NCBI GenBank assembly: GCA_024305405.1
Contig: JAKNDB010000088.1
Coordinates: 924,001 to 988,000 of the forward strand
Origin: Dirofilaria immitis
Taxonomy: Eukaryota; Nematoda; Chromadorea; Rhabditida; Onchocercidae
DNA length: 64,000 nt
Direction: 5' to 3'
How positions within the stretch are numbered: position 1 is the first letter of the stretch; every line of letters begins with the position of its first letter. Of this stretch, positions 15,401-27,745 are shown one piece after another. Position numbers and translations under genes: made by a program. The notes under the pieces were generated by a model that saw only the letters and a program-made list of their open reading frames with translations, ran no database searches and had not been told where the DNA came from.

Positions 15401-18400
15401 CCAATTAAAATAAAAATAGCTAAAAAAATTTACCGTAATTTTATTGTAATAAATAAGCGTGAATTAATGAATATATATAATAAAATATATTATAATTTTT
15501 TTAATGAATTTTATTTATTTCAATGTATGGAAAAATTTTGCTTCAATTTTTCTAATTTCTTTCCCGAATATTCAATATAATTTTGTTAATTGAACAATTT
15601 GCTCATTCGAAATTATTTACTAAAATTATTAAAAATAAACTATCGACTATAATATTGGGAAATTAACAAAATGATAAAAGATATACTAATGATAACTAAT
15701 ATAATTGATAGCAATTATTTTATTTTATTTTAATCGATAAAAAATGTTGAATATATTATCAGAAATTAAAATGATCAATGCATGATAAGAAAAGATATGA
15801 TATTTGTTAAAATTAAAATTATGGCTAAATTTTTCAGCTATTGTTTATTTATTTTATGATGGTAGTAAAAGTTGTTTCATTTATCTCCTTTTTTTTTTTT
15901 ATCATTTTGTTTGATAATTATCATTAGGTTTGAATAGTTAAATAGGAAAAAATTTTTAATCAAATTAATTTTTGATTTAAAAATCAAAGCATTTATAAAC
16001 TTTATATTTAAACAATCCTTTATTAAAAATCTCGAATAAATTAGTTAATTTATTGTCTTATGCTTAATCAAATTATCATAAAATATCTGAACAATTAAAT
16101 TAAACAATTAATTTGGAATTATTTAAAAATTAGCAAACTTTGCAGAAATTTTAAATTTAAATAAGTTTAATATCATAAAAATTCGATACATAATTATTAG
16201 ATATATTCTCGAATTTTTAATTAAATTATCATAAAATTTTTCTTATCTTTCATTTCCCATCATTTACTAATCCTACTAGAAATAATCGGAATAATTCTCC
16301 GCTGCTACTACTACTACTCTTACTACTACTACTAATACTAATACTAAATATCATTTTCGGTAATATACGAATGATTATGGTAGTAGCTGAGAGATTTGGG
16401 ATCGATTAAAAGTGGATTAAAAAACTTGATGGATTATCCAAGCATCAAAGTTCTTGAAACTTTTGTTTACCACTTTATTGTCTGTCATATGATTAAGAAC
16501 TTATTATTGCCAATAAAAAAAAAAAAAAGGAAATCTTATTATTTCATATCATATATATTTAATCATATCAATATTTAATTTTTTTTTCAAAATTCTTTTA
16601 TATTATATAAACATGAATAAATGATAAAATTATCTTGCATTTCGAAATTTTTATCAATTCATCATAAATTTATCACTAAATAAAATCAAAAAAAAAAATT
16701 CCAGAATTTGTTATCATTTTAATGAAAAATGTTCGAAAAAATATATCGCTTCTTACTAATGACATTATGATATTTTATCAAATTTATCATTTCTAATCAT
16801 TTTTGCTTAAAATTAATAATTCGTAAATTTCAGATTTTTTTTTTAAATTTATCTTATACCGTTATAATCAATAAGTTATCCTTAACAATGTTGTGCTATT
16901 TTAATCAATAAGTTGTTATCCTTAACAATGTTATATTTTGCTTCTTTTTTCTCTTTGTATTTCCTCCACTCTCTTTTTTCGTCTTCTCTTTTCTCATTCT
17001 TCTTTGAATTTATATTTCAACAATTAAAATATGGTTAAAGTTGGAAAACGGTGAAGTGCTGAATTTTCCACCTCTTATCTTTTCCCTCATTTTGTCATCA
17101 TCTCAGCCAATATCTTTGTAAACAATTCTCATTTTAATTTACAAATTCACAAATAAACAAAATTAAATAGACAGACGAATAGACATTGATTGAAATAGAA
17201 TTAGATAATGATATGAAAGCGGAAAATTAAACGTAAGACGTTAAATGGTCGCTTAAAGAAATTTGCCACAAATATAAATTTTCCAATAAAAGGATGATAT
17301 TGGTAAATGGTTATGTAAATATACACATGATATGGTAATGATGAAACGATACAAAATGATTTTTATGACAATGCATGTATTTTAATATTTACAGTAACCC
17401 ATTGTAATAGTTCATCTGTAAACGATAAAAAAAAAAAATTAAAATTAAAATTCAAAATTTGTAACGAAAAAAAAACTAAAAATTTCTCTAAAAAATAATT
17501 AATTATAATATATTTCTTATCTGATGTTTTTATCGAAAAAAAACAAAAATAGGAAATGGAAATTGAAAAATTCTTTATCGAATATTGTAATATTTTTTAA
17601 TTAAAAATCGTATAATTCTTATTTTTTTAATTAAAAAAATCGTATAAATAAACAAAAATGCATTATTTGAGGATTTTTTTCTTTGCATTTTTGATTTATA
17701 CTAAAAAATATTTTATAATAAATAATCAAAAATTAAAATAATTTTTTAATAAATTATTTTTTCTTAAATTTAATTAATTATATTTTCGTGCAATATTTAT
17801 TAGCTTTTTGTTTTTTGTTTTTGTCTAACAAATGTTTATAATAGTTCTTTTCCTCATCATTAATTAATAATAATAATAATATTTTAGCTAAATGTAATTG
17901 CTTTCTATTTGATTAGTTTGTCATCTAAATTAATTAATTAATTAACATGTTGAATAATTAAGTAATTAACTTTATACAGTAGTTCTAGATAGAGAAGAAA
18001 TTAACCAATAAAATGAATCAATTATATCTTTTGAATGGAGTAAAAAAAGTTTTTTTTCTTTTGATTAGAAGATAATCATTTTATCGTCATATGATTGAAT
18101 AATCAAAAGATGATTGATCCCTAGTGAGGTATTTATCATACGGTTTATGCACAGGTAAACATAAATGTCTAGATAGAGTTGTATTGTCAATATATACAGA
18201 TAATGTATGTGTGTATGTGTGTGTGTGTGTGTGTATGTATGTGTATTTGTGTATATATATGTATATTTTTGATAAGTTATATAAGTTAGATGCACGAGAA
18301 TCGGATGAAAAAATTCTATTCCATCAATTATGAATGGTCAATTTTGATGTAACAGCAGGATGCCAATTTACCTTCCCCAATAAATTATAACAATTTCAAT

Positions 18401-20509
18401 TGACACCTATGCAAACTACAAAATATTTTATTATTATTTTAGTTATTTTAATTATAAAATTATTTTTTAATTAAATATTTATTTTTATAATTTTTATATA
18501 ATTTTGATAAATTAAAAAGAAAAAAATATTGAAAATACGAATAAAATGCATTAAAAAATGTATTAAATTAAATTTGCTAAATTTATATTAAATTATTAAT
18601 TGAATTGAAATAAATGAATGAAATTAATTGAAATATAAATTTGTTAAATTATTATAATTTATTGAATTATTATACCAAAATGCATAAATACACATATCAA
18701 ATGTAAGCAAATTATAAATTAATAAATTAAAATAAATTGTGGGAAAAAAATTTTTTGTTTATTAATTTTCTTTAAATTTATTAATTAAATTGAATTTGAT
18801 TACTGTATTAATTGAATTAAATTAAATGGATGAAAATAATTCAAATAAATGAATTTTTGAATTATTATGGGAAATGCATAAATACACATATCAAATAAAT
18901 ATACTTGCATACATATATATATATATCACAAAATATTAAATTAATTAATTTGAATGGAATTAAATAAATAAACAGCAATGAATTACTTAATATTTAATAG
19001 AATTTGAAATTTGAATTAATTTAAAATAATTAATAAAAATTTATTAATTACGGTACAATAACCAATAAAAAATTTATTAATTGCAGTACCACGATTAGGT
19101 TCCGGTTTTGGTTTAAATTGTGGTATTAATCCGGCACATGCAGCAATGCAAGGATTACAATTACCACTTTCCAGTCATGTTGGTTCTCGACGTAAACGAC
19201 GTGTACTTTTTCACAAAATCAAGTTTACGAATTAGAACGACGTTTTCGTGCATCCAAATATTTAACAGCACCGGAACGTGAAGCATTAGCAAATTCAATT
19301 GGACTTTCAGCAACACAGGTTATAATTCATCTTTTGTTTTATTTGTTTATTTATTGTTTATTTGTTGTTTATTTGTTTACATGCATTTACATAATTTTTT
19401 CTTTAATTTGCTTACATTTAACAAAATTTGTTATTTTTACAAAACTTTTGATATATTTTATGCATTAATGTTATAATTAGAAATTATTATTTTAGGTAAA
19501 AATTTGGTTTCAAAATCATCGTTATAAGTGTAAACGTCAAGAAAAAGAACGTAAAATGACGGATGGCTCTCGAGGACGTGAAGAAAGTCAATCACCAGGA
19601 CCATCCAGGACACCAACACCTTTAGATGGTAGCAATATTGATAAGTAAGTTGTTAATTAAGATTTAATTTTTATCAATTGATAAAATTTAATTTAATTAT
19701 TTTTAAATAATAAATCTATGCTTGTTTCGTAATTTTTTCCGAATTTTAATTTATAATTTTTAAATTTTTTAAACTTTTATTGCTTATTTCATTGCATACT
19801 TCTCTAATTCATTTCCGATTTAATTTCTGATACTCCGAATGATGTAATTAATTAAAATATATTGAAAAATGAATTTCACTGCATACTTCTCTTATTCATT
19901 TCCGATTTTATTTTTGATATTCCAAATGAAGTAGTCAATTAAAATTTATAGAAAAATGAATGTTTCAATATTGGTAAAAGATGGGAAACGTTGTGATAAT
20001 ACTGCACATGCCGCTGGTTTACCGGATTCAAATTCGGAACATTTGCTAAATTTAAGCGCTTTACCGGATAGCATACCAGATTTAAAAATCAATTCTATCA
20101 ACAAGTACGTCTTTTACATGCTCATTTCAAAAATAAAAAAGAAAAATTTCACTGCTAATTGAAATAAACTTGATTTCGTTTATATATACATCTATCAATA
20201 ATAATTTATCAGTAAACAAATAAAAAAATAATCATTTCTAAATGATAAATAATTTAGCAATTATTTATCATTTATCATTCAATAAATAAATTTATATAAT
20301 TGTAAAAATTACATTTATATTAATTTATTTTTAGCTAGTATGACAAAAACTTTTTTTTAAAAAGTTTATTTTTTATTTATTTATTTTTTAAATAGGCAAT
20401 GTGTCAACCAAGTAATATGTATCAGCAAGGAACATTTCCATTTCCACCATTTGGCGCACAACCATATCCAACTGCTCAAAATCCATATTATCCATATTAT
20501 GCAAAATAA
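2922..20509 (+). CDS. NK-2 class homeobox protein, Nkx2-1/scarecrow type (ceh-24-like)
   Basis: This is a homeodomain transcription factor expected to act in the nucleus. The exons are 2922-3201, 14695-14965, 15134-15192, 19087-19318, 19496-19644, 19952-20104 and 20396-20509. Exon 1 carries the TN motif ([10 protein letters not shown]). Exons 2-3 are Ser/Ala/Thr/Gly-rich and end in [10 protein letters not shown], which resembles the segment before the homeodomain in Nkx2-1 proteins. Exons 4-5 encode the homeodomain from RRKRRVLF through [12 protein letters not shown], with the NK-2 hallmark Tyr54. Exon 6 has the NK2-specific motif [11 protein letters not shown], and exon 7 is Pro/Tyr-rich and ends in YYPYYAK. 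Two frame breaks occur: one T is missing from the T run at 19207-19211 inside the homeobox, and one base is missing at the exon 6-7 junction. With both allowed the model is about 419 residues. The [11 protein letters not shown] end and the TN sequence favour Nkx2-1/scarecrow over tinman/ceh-22. Orthology is inferred, not tested. Confidence 0.88.
4185..4385. repeat. Perfect 40-bp tandem repeat, five copies
   Basis: A unit containing TATCCCTAATGATAAC recurs at 4201, 4241, 4281, 4321 and 4361 with an exact 40-base period and no visible differences between copies. The identity indicates recent expansion, or an array whose copy number may be collapsed in the assembly. Confidence 0.95.
4665..5105. 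repeat. Three diverged direct repeats of about 170 bp
   Basis: Copies near 4670, 4850 and 5010 share TTATTGATC, then (in the last two) TTTACGAGCATAC[T/C]GTATT, then AATAAAATCATGATATA. The last two copies are closest and the first is the most diverged. Confidence 0.75.
7100..7126. repeat. TTCT microsatellite
   Basis: This is a short run of TTTC/TTCT tetranucleotides inside the first NK-2 intron. Confidence 0.8.
9340..10230. repeat. Tandem family of diverged ~310-bp units
   Basis: The segment TGATCAATC[A/G]TAG followed by CGATCCTGAAGGTACTGTAT occurs near 9350 and 9660. Both copies continue with matching AATTCAATTGAAATG, TTTTTTTATCAGTTAC and TACTTAATTGATTGGCTAAATT segments. A third, partial copy runs from about 9960 to 10230. 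Confidence 0.75.
11020..11545. repeat. AT-rich minisatellite with palindromic core
   Basis: About a dozen units of roughly 40-55 bp follow the pattern ATATATATGTATTAATTTAATAATTAATAACAA, with small length changes. The core TTAATTTAATAATTAA is nearly self-complementary, so single strands could fold into cruciform-like hairpins. Confidence 0.85.
12075..12205. repeat. Purine-only GGA/GAA tract
   Basis: This is a long plus-strand run of almost pure G/A, with GGA and GAA triplets, in otherwise AT-rich sequence. It is followed 160 bp later by a pyrimidine CTCT tract (12370-12410). Paired homopurine/homopyrimidine tracts can adopt triplex structure. Confidence 0.85.
12370..12410. repeat. CT dinucleotide tract
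   Basis: This is an uninterrupted TCTCTCTC run in the first NK-2 intron, flanked by TTTC-rich pyrimidine sequence. Confidence 0.9.
12565..12680. repeat. GAT/ATC inverted repeat
   Basis: A GATGATGATGAT block is followed by ATCATCATCATTATC and later by ATGATGATG. The two arms are complementary, so the DNA or its transcript could form a strong hairpin. Confidence 0.75.
16300..16348. repeat. ACT trinucleotide repeat
   Basis: Runs of CTACTACTACT and ACTAATACTAATACT lie in intron 3 of the NK-2 gene (15193-19086). Confidence 0.8.
18205..18260. repeat. GT/TATG microsatellite
   Basis: A TGTGTGTGTG run with TATG variants produces spurious open frames on both strands. Confidence 0.9.
19177..19550 (+). 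other. Homeobox (interrupted by one intron and one frame break)
   Basis: The DNA-binding homeodomain lies in exons 4 and 5 of the NK-2 gene. The first half reads RRKRRVLF and then, after a one-base shift, [20 protein letters not shown]. The second half after the intron (19319-19495) reads [14 protein letters not shown]. The intron splits the recognition-helix region after Ala-Thr-Gln, a common homeobox intron position. Tyr at homeodomain position 54 predicts binding to the NK-2 core CAAGTG, not TAAT. Confidence 0.88.
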
Positions 20510-20876
20510 ATATTTGAAAACAAAAAAAAAAAATTAAAAAAGTAGAAAGAGAGAATATGCGACTAATAATTATTATTGTTATTGATTGATCTATTTTTTT
20601 TTTGGGTGATATTCTCTTTCTATTCTTTTCCTTTTCTTATTAATTATTTAATTTATTGCATAATTTGTTTTTTCCTATTGATACTTTATTTATGTAAAAA
20701 AATTTGCAAATATTTATTGCAATTATTTATTAATTTTTAAAATTTTTTTTCTAAAAAAATATTTTTCGTTTATCGTACATAGGTAGTCATTTATAATTTT
20801 TGCTTTCTTTTTTAACACTTTGTAAATTATTATACATTATTTTTATGCTAAATAGTAATGAAATGATTAATTTGTT

Positions 20877-21001
20877 TGAAAATTTTATTATATTTGTATT
20901 AGCAATACTTAAGCATACAATTTATTGATTTTTTCCTTTGAAAATTTTATTATATTTGTATTAGCAATACTTTAGCATACAATTTATTGATTTTTTTCTT
21001 T
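20877..21001. repeat. Direct duplication of a ~62-bp unit
   Basis: Two nearly identical adjacent copies contain GAAAATTTTATTATATTTG, AGCAATACTT and AGCATACAATTTATTGA. They lie downstream of the NK-2 stop codon, so possibly in its 3' UTR or just beyond it. Confidence 0.85.
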
Positions 21002-21892
21002 GCATTCGTAGTATTTGCAGCATTTTTTCATCAATTCATATAAAAGTATGATTTAAAAAAACAAAGACGAAAAAAACTTAGAATTTTTGATTTTAACAAA
21101 ATCATATATAAATTAAAAAAAAGTTTCAAAAATTATTTTTTTATCAACTAAATTTGCATAAATTAAAAAAAAGAAAAAACAAAAACAGAAATGAAACTAA
21201 TCGATAATTGATATGCTTAAGTGTTGTATTGAAATTTTTTTTTATAAAATTTTAATATTCAGATTTTATTTTGATATATTTTTTTTTGAATGATAAACTT
21301 TTTTTACGCATAACATATTTATATTTATGCTTGCTTACTGTATAATATTCTTGTTAGTTTTAACTTTTTGAAACGATTTATTCGGTGCTATATTATTTAA
21401 ACTTTTGTTTAATTATTCCAGAAATTCATCGATAATCTCATTTTTTTTTTTTATTTTAAATTGTATTAATGGATATAGTTATATTTGATACAAAATAAAA
21501 TTATTATTTTGTTTTTTTCTTTTCAATAACTTTTATTTTGTTTATTAATTTTCAAAAAAAAAAAAAATTGAAAACAAGCTGATAATGATAATGATAAACA
21601 TTAAAATTTTTCTTTCTTTTTTTGATATAATTCTAATCAAAATTTATTCTAAAGAGAATTGAAACGAAAAAAATTTAAATTAATAAAAGATAAAATTGAA
21701 AATTTTTTGATAATAAAATATGAATTTTTTGATTTTCTTTTTTCGTCTATTAAATGAAATATAATCGATGGATATTTTATAGTAATTAATCGAATATATT
21801 TAATTAAATAAATTATTTTTGTTTGTTAATTTCTGTTTTGTTTTTTTTTTTAAAGTGATATATTATAACTGCGATTAATAAAAGCTTTCAAT

Positions 21893-21938
21893 AATTTCAT
21901 TTCATTTCATTTCATTCATTTCATTTCATTTCATTTTT
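21893..21938. repeat. ATTTC pentanucleotide repeat
   Basis: Successive TTTCA units run over about 45 bp with one irregular step. Confidence 0.9.
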
Positions 21939-22009
21939 TTTCTAAACTATCATATCGACCTTTTATCAAAATTTTGTGATATAAATTTCAAAATATATTT
22001 TATATGAAA

Positions 22010-22490
22010 GTAATCGATCACATTTTTATATTTTAGATGTAATAGTCCAGAAGGAAAAAATAATTGAATTATAATTTTAATTTAATTTAATATTCGTATT
22101 ACATAATACAATATAATAAAATAAATTTAACAGAAAATTATTTCTGATAAAAATATAAAAATATATTGATGTGGAAGCAATCGATCGTATTTATATAAGA
22201 AGGAAAGAAAATGGATTATAATTTTAATTTAATTAATTTTAATTTAATTTAATATTCGTACTGTATAATATAATATAATATAATAAATTTAACAAAAAAT
22301 TATTTCTGATATAAATTCCAGCATATATTTATGTAAAAACAATCGATCGTATTCATGTTAGAAGGAAAGAAAAGGAATTATAATTTTAATTTAATTAATT
22401 TTAATTTAATTTAATATCCCTACTGTATAATATAATATGATAAAATAAATTTAACAGAAAATTATTTCTGATATAAATTTCAAAATATTA
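22010..22490. repeat. Three diverged direct repeats of ~140 bp
   Basis: Each copy has AATCGATC, an AGAAGGAAA[G/A]A box, TATAATTTTAATTTAATT, an ATATTCGTACTGTATAATA-like box and ATTATTTCTGATA. The order of blocks is kept across all three copies. Confidence 0.8.
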
Positions 22491-23039
22491 TTATCATTTC
22501 TTCAAAAATTAAATTAACGATGGCGTAATACCAATTTTTCTTCTTTTTTCGAAACATCTTTTCCAAAATAAAATTTGGTACTTGCTAGAAAATACAATCA
22601 ATTATAGGGAAAAATAAAATCTAAATTCAAACTAATATTTAAATTCAAAATTCAGCAAATTCAGTAATAAAATTCACTCAATTTTGTATATAAATTCTTT
22701 TCACTAATAATTCAATAATATATTCTAATTCGAAGTAAAAATTATTTTTAATTATTACGTAAATTTTGATAGCTTAGAAGAAATTATAATTTACTAATTC
22801 GTTTTTTTTCTTTTTTTTACAATTTTACAAATTGTAAAAAAATTTGATTAATCATTTTTAATTAATTACTATTAATTAAAAGTATTTATTGAAAATATAT
22901 TTTGTTAAAAATATTATTTATTAATTTTTAATAAGTATAATATAATAATATTCGAACAAATAGAAATTTGGCAATTTCCGTTATGGCTTAAACCAATGAC
23001 CTTCATAGGATATTCATTTAATCTTCTCATTAAAATTTT

Positions 23040-23615
23040 ATTATTAAACTATATTTGAAATGGAAACAATTTAGAAGTATTAGTATGTATCGATCAAAAT
23101 TTGGTTGATATTTTTAAAAAGCAATATATGCAAATTTCCTAAACCAATACCTATATACATATATGTATAATTAATTCTAAAGGTGAAAAAGGTTACTGGT
23201 ATTTGGGAGAATCAAAAAGATTAATTCATACATATTTGATAAACTATATTTGAAATGAAATGAATTGATAAGCATTAATATATATCGATCGAAGTTGGCT
23301 GATATTTTCAAGAAGAATTTCCTAAATCAATATACATAAATATAGATATATATAATTAATTTTAAAGGTTAAAAAGGTTATTGGTATTTGGGGAGAATCA
23401 AAAGATTAATTCATATATATTTGATAAACTATATTTGAAATAGAAACAATTGATAAGCATTAATATCTATCGATTGAAATTTGGTTGAAAAACAATGTAT
23501 GCAAATTTTCTAAACCAATATCCGTTCATATATATAATTAATCTTAAAGGTCAAAAAGGTTATTGGTATTTGGGGAGAATGAAAAAGATTAATTCATATA
23601 TATTCGATATGCGTT
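23040..23615. repeat. Three diverged direct repeats of ~180 bp
   Basis: Each copy contains AAACTATATTTGAAAT, AGCATTAATAT, a CGAT(C/T)GAAATTTGG box, CTAAACCAATA and AAAAAGGTTATTGGTATTTG. Copies begin near 23.05, 23.24 and 23.42 kb. Confidence 0.8.
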
Positions 23616-24235
23616 ATTTAATTCATAACATATAAATTACTTTGAACTTTGTCGGAATCTTTTATTCAAACAAAAATATATAGTTATCTTGCATTTATAT
23701 ATATATATATATATATAGGATAGGATAGGATATAAATAATACATTCAATTAATTATACCTTCCTTTTTTCTTTTTTTTCATCATATCTTACGGTATATTA
23801 CAAATTACAATGATTACAAAATACTTCAACGTATAGCGCCTCATAATTTACGCATCATTAGCTCAATCTTAAAGTGTCGTCATTAATTAGATTAGATATT
23901 AGGCATACTGTGATATTGGAATTCCCGCTGTTCCTATTGACCGCGATATTTTCAAATGTGTGAAAGTTTTTTCTTTTTTTTTTTTTTGTTTTGATTTTAT
24001 GATCATAAAAAAAAAAATTCATCAAAGAATGAGGCAACGATTCAAATTAATAATCAAAATATTGCAATGAATATGTTCTTATATTTGTATGATTAAATTT
24101 ATATGATTAAATGATAATTTATTATAAAAAAAAATATGAAATTAAAAACTGCCTGAATTTTTTAATAAATTTTAAAATTTGAAATGATAAATTGTTAAAT
24201 GAAAAAAAACTTATAATTTGATAAAAATTTTACTT

Positions 24236-24402
24236 CAATTATTCCATTTTATTATCACGAATGATAAGATATGATTTTGAATGAATAGAATTGAATAGGA
24301 AAAATATTATCCGAAATCAATTATTCCATTTTATTATCACAAATGATAAGATATGATTTTGAATGAATAGAATTGAATAGGGAAAAATATTTTCCGAAAT
24401 CG
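24236..24402. repeat. Two-copy ~80-bp tandem duplication
   Basis: TTATTCCATTTTATTATCAC, AATGATAAGATATGATTTTG and AATGAATAGAATTGAATAGG recur in order with few changes. The pair is nearly identical and so probably young. Confidence 0.88.
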
Positions 24403-24899
24403 TTTTAATCATAATCAATTACTTAGAAAAATTAAGTTGAAATTTAAATATTAATTAATAATATCATATATCTGATACTACTGCTATTATTATTATTATT
24501 TAAAATCGTAATCATAATTGATAATATCATACATCCGATATTACTATTATTAGTTAGACTAAACAGTATATGTGAATATATAAATATAAATAACAATTTA
24601 ATATACTGATAATTTCATATTTACAATATTAATTTTATTATTTGTAAATTTACCGAATAAAAATCAATTAAATAATCTAAACAACTTCACTTTCACAATT
24701 ACTTCTTTTATTAAAATTTTCCAAATAAAAAAAACTTTTTTTTCAAAAACTTACCTAAGCGAAAAAGAAATGAAACGATAAAATAAGATAATTGAATTGA
24801 TAAAAGTTCATGACCTTATAAATCTTTTACAGCTATTGTTAAGCTCTCGAAAGATTTTATAAATCCATTATTACCATTAATAATCTATCATCATACATA

Positions 24900-24965
24900 T
24901 TACAGTAATAATAATAATAGTGGTAGTAGTAGTAGTGATAGTAGTAATAGTAGTAGTAAAAGCAC
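24900..24965. repeat. AGT/AAT trinucleotide repeat
   Basis: Runs of AATAATAAT pass into AGTAGTAGTAGT on the plus strand. Confidence 0.85.
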
Positions 24966-26164
24966 TAAAGTAAACAATATCAAAAAGTACCGCAATTCTT
25001 TGAAAAAAGAACTAAAGTTTACTGAAATGAGAATAAATCAGAGGCTATTAGTTTTGATACTATTCTTTTGATCTTTGCCTAATATATACCTTGTTGTTGT
25101 TGTTTTTTTCTCACGATAATATCTTTTACCTGTCTTATTTTGTCATATATTATATCAAAGCAAATTGTCAATTGCAATATTAAAAGTTATTTGTTTGTAT
25201 AGCAAATAGCTTGTAGATAATCTCGAATAATAACAATAGTATTGATGATAATAATAATAATAATAATAGCGATAATAAATTTATGATACTGATGATGATC
25301 ATGATAATAGCAGTAAATTATCCATTCATTCATCTAATCAATTCATTCAATTACCAATTAATCAATCATCAATAACGAATATCATGATTATGTTAATATT
25401 TCACATATAAAATTTAAAATAAATAAATAATTTGATGTATTATCCAAAATAAAAATGAAAAAATAATTTATTAAAATTAAAATATGAATATGTTTTTGTC
25501 ATAATTTCAAGTTATCATATATCGAATTCTGATAAGTTTTTTTTTTGATATCATAAATTTTTTTCAAAAATTTATTAACAAATGATAACAAGAATTACAA
25601 CTGATCATTAAACTTAATTCTACTCAAAAATATATTCATATTTTTAGCAAATTATATGACGAAGAATTTCTTCTTTTGTTATTGAAATTTTTTTGCAGAA
25701 GTATTTGAAATTACGGTATCATTTAAATTAATTTTTGATTGATTTTTTTAAATTTTTATTGCTAAGAAAAATGAAATATAAGCAAATTTGACGGAAAGCA
25801 AATTTTTTAAAGCATTTTTTTCACACAAATATAATATAATCAATAATCAATTAATCAAACTATAAACGCTTAAAATGATTATTTCAGTTGAAATCTACGA
25901 TATATGATAATTAGCGGCTAGAAATATCGAGCTTAATTAGATTTATCGAGAATGATTATAAAGTTGTTCGAGATAAATTAATGCTTAAAAGATTTTTTAT
26001 TATTCTTTAAAAATTTTATTCAATCATTCAACTGAGGAAAATTACGAAAAAGAAAAAGTCGATCTATGAAAAGTTTTTTCCCATTCTTTTTTTTTTTTAA
26101 GAGGAACTATTAAGAAATGATAGTATATGTAAAATATCATATTTTATCATAATTTTTTTATCAT

Positions 26165-26400
26165 TCTCTAGCATTATCGGGAATTCGCTGAGCGGAGCAA
26201 AAGATAAATCCAAGACACTGATCTAGCTGATCGCTTTTTCCTAAGGGTGAAGTTTGTGCAATCCTGGCAAAAAAGTTTGGATGTTGTTGAGATAACCGGC
26301 AAGATAGGTGATACTTTCATGCTTAATTTTATTTGAGCTAATGAAAAATTGATCGAAATAATTTGCACATTTATCAATAATGATATCATCTAATCATCTC
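26165..26400 (+). pseudogene. Coding-like island, unidentified, with in-frame stops
   Basis: This is a compositional island inside the desert. In the plus frame starting at 26181 the translation is protein-like (for example DTDLADRFFLRVKF, VQSWQKSLDVVEITGKIGD and ANEKLIEIICTFINND) but is cut by two stops. The minus strand is also open for about 71 codons over the same bases, so the coding strand is not certain. There are no flanking splice signals I trust. It may be a decayed gene, a transferred fragment such as an endosymbiont insertion, or chance. I cannot name a family. Confidence 0.3.
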
Positions 26401-27625
26401 AAATATAATTCATTTTATGGCTAAAATTTTGATATTCTAAAATTCTATGTGAAATTTTTTTGCATATAACATGAATTATAATAATAAAAAAAAATTCTCC
26501 TAAGCATAATCAAATTTTTTCACAAATTATCTAATTTCTTCTTTAAAAATTGCAAATAAATAAAAATAATAGTATTAAAATTTTGATTAAAAATTTATAT
26601 TATTCTAAAATTAATTTAAATTAAAATTAGTTTGAATTAAATCCATTTTACAATTTATAAACACTTTTCAAACCTTTTTCCTATTGCTTTTTTGACGGAA
26701 AAAATTTAGGCTAATTAATATTATCACTAAAGCATTATCATATCGGGTACTGATTTTTTTTTTGTTCGTTGATATTTAGAACTTTTTAAAATTTATATTT
26801 GCTACTATTATATTAGTAAGATTGATATTTGTTATTTTTATTATAAAAATTACTACTGTAAAAGTTTTATTGAAATTTATGAGAAAGATTTGAGAATAAA
26901 TTAAATCAATTATTTTTATCCAATCATTTGCTCGTTTGAAATATTTCAACAATCATTTCTTCAAATTAGTTTATAATCTGTTGTAAATAAAATGAGCATA
27001 CTGTAAGATGGATAATTTTAAAAAAAAAAATTTTAAAATAAATTAAGCAATACGTTAAAATTGTTTGTAAACAAATAAAATTATTTATAAATAAAAGTTT
27101 TTTGGCAAAAATTTTTCCTATTTTGTTTATAATTTATTGAAATATTGATTATTTTTGTGATATATTATATGATTTATTATTATGAATTTATAATAAGATA
27201 TAGTATTATCTTTTTCTTTTTTATTAGTATTTTTTGATTAAACAAATGGAACGTTTTGATTAAATTCTTTTTTATTTACTAATTTTTTAAAATATTTTTG
27301 ATTAAATTTAATACTTTTTACCTATTTAATATAATCAAATTTATCCATTCATTAATTAATTGTTAAAACACTAAACAATAAACAGCAAACAACAACAAAC
27401 ATCAATAAATAATAGCAACAACAACAACAAACAAACAATATTATTAATATACTTTCCCAATATTAATTCAAAAGTACCGTAATCTTCTATCTTTTTCATT
27501 CATCCATGCATTCTATCCATTCAACCAATCTTGAACAATCCAAACAACCGACCATTCCATTCATCTATCCATATTTATTTTTCAAGAGCTCTTATGAAGA
27601 ATTTTGTTAAATGAAATAGCTAGCT

Positions 27626-27628
27626 AAT

Positions 27629-27666
<38 letters not shown>

Positions 27667-27745
27667 ACATCATCGTCATCATCATCATCTTTATTATCAT
27701 CATCTTCATCATCATCATCTCCATTATCATCATTATCATTAACCA
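27626..27745. repeat. ATC trinucleotide repeat
   Basis: A (ATC)n run with CTT, CGT and CCA interruptions, same motif as at 1-2 kb. Confidence 0.9.

Larger units (their letters stand above)
15193..19086 (+). other. Third intron of the NK-2 gene
   Basis: This is a 3.9-kb AT-rich intron with donor GTTTGT at 15193 and acceptor TTGCAG at 19086. Both flanking exons are phase 1, joining DPRF to PRLGSGFG. Open frames inside it, including one over the GT microsatellite near 18.2 kb, are low-complexity and rejected as genes. Confidence 0.7.

Noticed and set aside
18065..18333. Overlapping open frames on both strands near the GT repeat
   Set aside because: They are generated by the GT/TATG microsatellite inside intron 3 of the NK-2 gene.
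19207..19211. NK-2 gene as a pseudogene because the homeobox is frame-broken
   Set aside because: All other domains and most splice sites are intact, and the same one-base loss occurs in unrelated genes, so a consensus error is the better explanation.
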